Source of the DNA: Caenorhabditis elegans
Lineage: Eukaryota > Nematoda > Chromadorea > Rhabditida > Rhabditidae
DNA: 64,000 nucleotides
Assembly: GCF_000002985.6 (NCBI RefSeq)
Contig: NC_003283.11
Span: forward strand, 13,950,001 to 14,014,000
Direction of reading: 5' to 3'
Below are positions 61,817 through 64,000 of the stretch, one piece after another (position 1 is the stretch's first letter; every line of letters starts with the position of its first letter). The notes beneath the pieces were generated by a model. That model was not told where the DNA came from. It ran no database searches and worked only from the letters and a program-made list of their open reading frames with translations. Position numbers and translations under genes: made by a program.

Positions 61817-62239
61817 TGTCTTTTTTATATGAGTTTGAAATGCGAACTTCTGGTCGTGCAACGGCTGCTGCGAAAATAAATATCGACTTCGATTAGTAGA
61901 CCTCTCGTTTGGCTCGTCTTCCTTTGATACAGAAGCACGCGCTGACGAATTACAAGTTTTAAATTGATTCGCAGCGCTGAGAAAACGAGTAGCAAACGAG
62001 AACGGACGGATTGAAGAGACCCAAATTTTCGACGAAATTCGGTTGTTTTACCCTATAAAACACAAGTGGGGCCAAAATAACCAAGTGAGTATTTTGCGTC
62101 ACACCGTGCAAGAAGGGGGAAAAATAATGGGAAAAACAACTTTTAAATCGTTCGAAAAATCGAATTTAGAAAGAAAAAACAGAAAAAGATGAAAGGTTTT
62201 GGGACAAATGCGAGAGACGAAAATCAAAAAAAGCGGGAG

Positions 62240-62578
62240 AAGGAGGTGCAAAGCGGTTTCGCTGTGAGACCCACCGCACGTTTAATGTCATGCGCCTTTA
62301 ATCCAGCTGTACGCAGTGACGTCACGAAATACTGAAAGCGTCACGTTTTCTAGCGAATCAGCTGATATTGATTTCAAAAATCTTGAAATTGAATTATTCA
62401 ATTTTTTCTCGTTCTAAAAAGTCCAAAAGCTTTCAATAATATATAAAAATCAATAATTTCGTAACCCGATGTCTGGCATTTCTGGTAAATTCTAGAATTT
62501 TTCCAATTGTCATCATTTCTTGTGTTTAAAAGTCTATATTCTCTCGTTTCCTATCAATATCGTTTGCTTTATTCAGCT
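62240..62578 (+). promoter_or_regulatory. aip-1: aip-1 promoter with SKN-1-like and HSE-like motifs
   Basis: WWTRTCAT matches at 62284-62291 (AATGTCAT) and 62506-62513 (ATTGTCAT) fit the SKN-1 core. 'tgacgtcac' near 62320 is a CRE-like palindrome. 'aaattctagaattt' near 62488-62500 is a two-unit inverted heat-shock-type repeat (TTCnnGAA). 'attcag' at 62571-62576 just before the ATG is a trans-splice acceptor. aip-1 is known to be arsenite-inducible; linking these sites to it is inference. Confidence 0.5.
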
Positions 62579-63440
62579 ATGGCGGAGTTCCCAAATCTCG
62601 GAAAGCACTGTGAGAGCACAGTTTGCAACAGACTTGGTAAGTCAACATTTAAAAAAAATTAATTAAATAAAAAAATAATTATTTCAGATTTTCTTCCAAT
62701 CAAATGCTCCGGTTGTGGACATTTCTACTGCTCAGAGCACTTCACATTTGAGGCTCATAATTGTCCGACTGGCTCAAGAATTGTAAGTGTTTGAAAATCT
62801 TTTTTTAGATTAAAATTATTAAATTTCAGTCCGTTCAAGTTCCTATTTGTCCTATATGTGAGAAGCCAGTTCCAACGCCGAAAGATGTCAATGTTGATCA
62901 ACAAGTAATTATTTTGAAATTATTCCTGCAAAAATATTGATAAAAATTGTTTCTTTTTCAGGTCAATGAGCACATTCAGAACAATTGTCAGACTCCGAAA
63001 CGTGCAAAAGTATATTCAAACGCGTGTACCGTCCCAAAATGCAAGAAGAAAGAGCTGGTAGCCATGAATTGCTCAAAATGTCGAAACAACTACTGCCTTT
63101 CTCACAGACACGAGCGGGATCACAGTTGTGAGCGAAAAGTTGGCGAAATGAAGATAAATCAGAAAAAGAGCTGGACGGATTCGTAAGTTTATTGTTTTGA
63201 ATAAATCGAATTTCAAGGTATTTTTCCAGAATCACATCAATCGCGCGTTCCCGAATGAATCCATGTTCCGCACAAGCAAGAACAGAGGTTTGTATCTATT
63301 TTCAAAAAAACAACTAACTAAATCACAAATGTTTCCAGGGAGATGAAGCTCTGGCTCGTTCTCTACAACAAGAAGAATACAATCGAGTTGCACCGCCGCA
63401 TCAAACAAGAAATTCCAATTCCAACTGCACCGTCTCATAG
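62579..63440 (+). CDS. aip-1: AIP-1, arsenite-inducible AN1 zinc-finger proteasome adaptor, ~202 aa
   Basis: Exons 62579-62636, 62688-62782, 62830-62904, 62962-63182, 63230-63287 and 63339-63440 join in phase to 202 codons. There are two AN1 zinc fingers: the first at about residues 9-50 ('CESTVCNRLDFLPIKCSGCG', then 'YCSEHFTFEAHNC'), the second at about 95-140 ('ACTVPKCKKKELVAMNCSKC', then 'YCLSHRHERDHSC'). A ubiquitin-interacting motif lies near 'GDEALARSLQQEEYN' (about 169-183). The last four residues are C-T-V-S, a CAAX-type prenylation signal. This architecture (2x AN1, UIM, CAAX) matches ZFAND2B/AIRAPL. The protein associates with the 26S proteasome and is induced by arsenite to help clear misfolded proteins. 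Its gene is divergent from ddx-17. Confidence 0.93.
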
Positions 63441-63780
63441 CATCCAATTTAGTGTATATTTATTTCCCTTCTCATATTTTCTGTACAATTTGCATTTCTC
63501 TTCAACCTTGTTCTAGTTCATATCCGTGTCAAAACTTTTATTCATTTCACTTCGCCAACTTCAGTCCTACTAAAATATTGATTCTTTGTACAATGTTGAA
63601 TACTTTTTCTTTTTTCTTGATATATGAAATTGTTCACCTGCTTTGAACTGTTGTTAATGGGTGTTCTGGGGTTCACAAAGTAAAATAAGAGTTTTGCAAA
63701 CTTTTGACTGAAACGAAATTTGGACTTTTCAAACATTTTTTACCTAATTTTGAGAAATGCATCTTTTGGCTCAAAGGTGA
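63441..63780. other. 3' flank of aip-1
   Basis: T-rich probable 3'UTR. No gene is seen. 'aaaataagag' near 63683 is the closest near-match to a polyadenylation signal. Confidence 0.4.
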
Positions 63781-63789
63781 GACTCACTG

Positions 63790-63860
63790 TGTAGGTCTCG
63801 ACGCGAACAAAAAATATTTCGCGCAAAGGCGTGTGTTCCTTTAAATAGTACTGTCGCCAA
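63790..63860. repeat. Fragment of the 'GGTCTCGACACGAC' repeat family
   Basis: 'taggtctcgacgcgaacaaa' followed by 'gcgtgtgttcctttaaatag' and 'tactgtcgcc' matches one half of the copies at 48460 and 56250. Confidence 0.6.
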
Positions 63861-63889
63861 TTAATTTTTGCAGTTTCTACAGTATATCC

Positions 63890-64000
63890 CACGTGGTGTC
63901 AGAGTGTCCCATATCGGTTTGATCTTCGTAGATCTACGGGAATAGCGGTAATTTGACGCAGATTTCTCAACTACCAAAAATATTTGTTGGTTGAGAATTG
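63890..64000. repeat. Foldback repeat ('gtgtcagagtgtcccat' family), copy 2, cut by the window end
   Basis: 'cacgtggtgtcagagtgtcc' and 'cggtttgatcttcgtagatc' match the left half of the 39270-39446 element; the right half lies beyond the window. Confidence 0.7.

Overview
The window is nematode genomic DNA, almost certainly Caenorhabditis elegans. Introns are short and AT-rich with GTAAGT donors and TTTTCAG acceptors, genes are compact and lie on both strands, and foldback repeats are dispersed throughout. Several proteins are recognisable: END-1 (221 aa), the DDX5/DDX17-type helicase (561 aa), the AN1 zinc-finger protein AIP-1 and the neuronal protein RIC-7. From memory this is chromosome V, the R10D12/F58E10 area; I could not run a search. 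Exon coordinates below come from reading splice sites by hand and checking that the phases join.

0-17 kb is a gene-dense block of ordinary genes. In order: the end of a Pmp3/UPF0057 small membrane protein (+); a BTB protein (-); a SWEET sugar transporter (+) with a foldback transposon in intron 1; a worm-type CK1/TTBK-like kinase with a degenerate active site (-); an SRH-class chemoreceptor (-); an ALG13 homologue (-); then, divergently, a CCDC97-like protein followed about 145 bp later by a GYF-domain protein (+), probably a two-gene operon; and an MSP-like ORF (-).

17-33 kb is the accessory region and the most unusual part. It is dominated by a near-perfect palindrome: 4,973-bp arms (17067-22039 and 22377-27349) around a 337-bp spacer. 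Each arm carries a GH19 chitinase-like gene and a DXO/RAI1 (Dom3-like) decapping-nuclease gene. Only the right DXO copy has its first exon, which lies in the spacer, and both copies share a frame-breaking deletion. A second inverted repeat (126-bp arms) begins one base after the palindrome ends and encloses an orphan copy of a DXO upstream region. Two more DXO paralogues follow: one apparently intact (29.6-30.7 kb) and one with a 1-nt frame break (31.6-33.0 kb).

33-64 kb returns to conserved genes. end-1 (+), the endoderm GATA factor, has MED-type GTATAC sites in its promoter. ric-7 (-) spans 18 kb with two alternative first exons and a nested secreted-protein gene in a 4.2-kb intron. Upstream of ric-7 lie repeats and a decayed Tc1/mariner transposase. 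ddx-17 (-) and aip-1 (+) are divergent at the right end.
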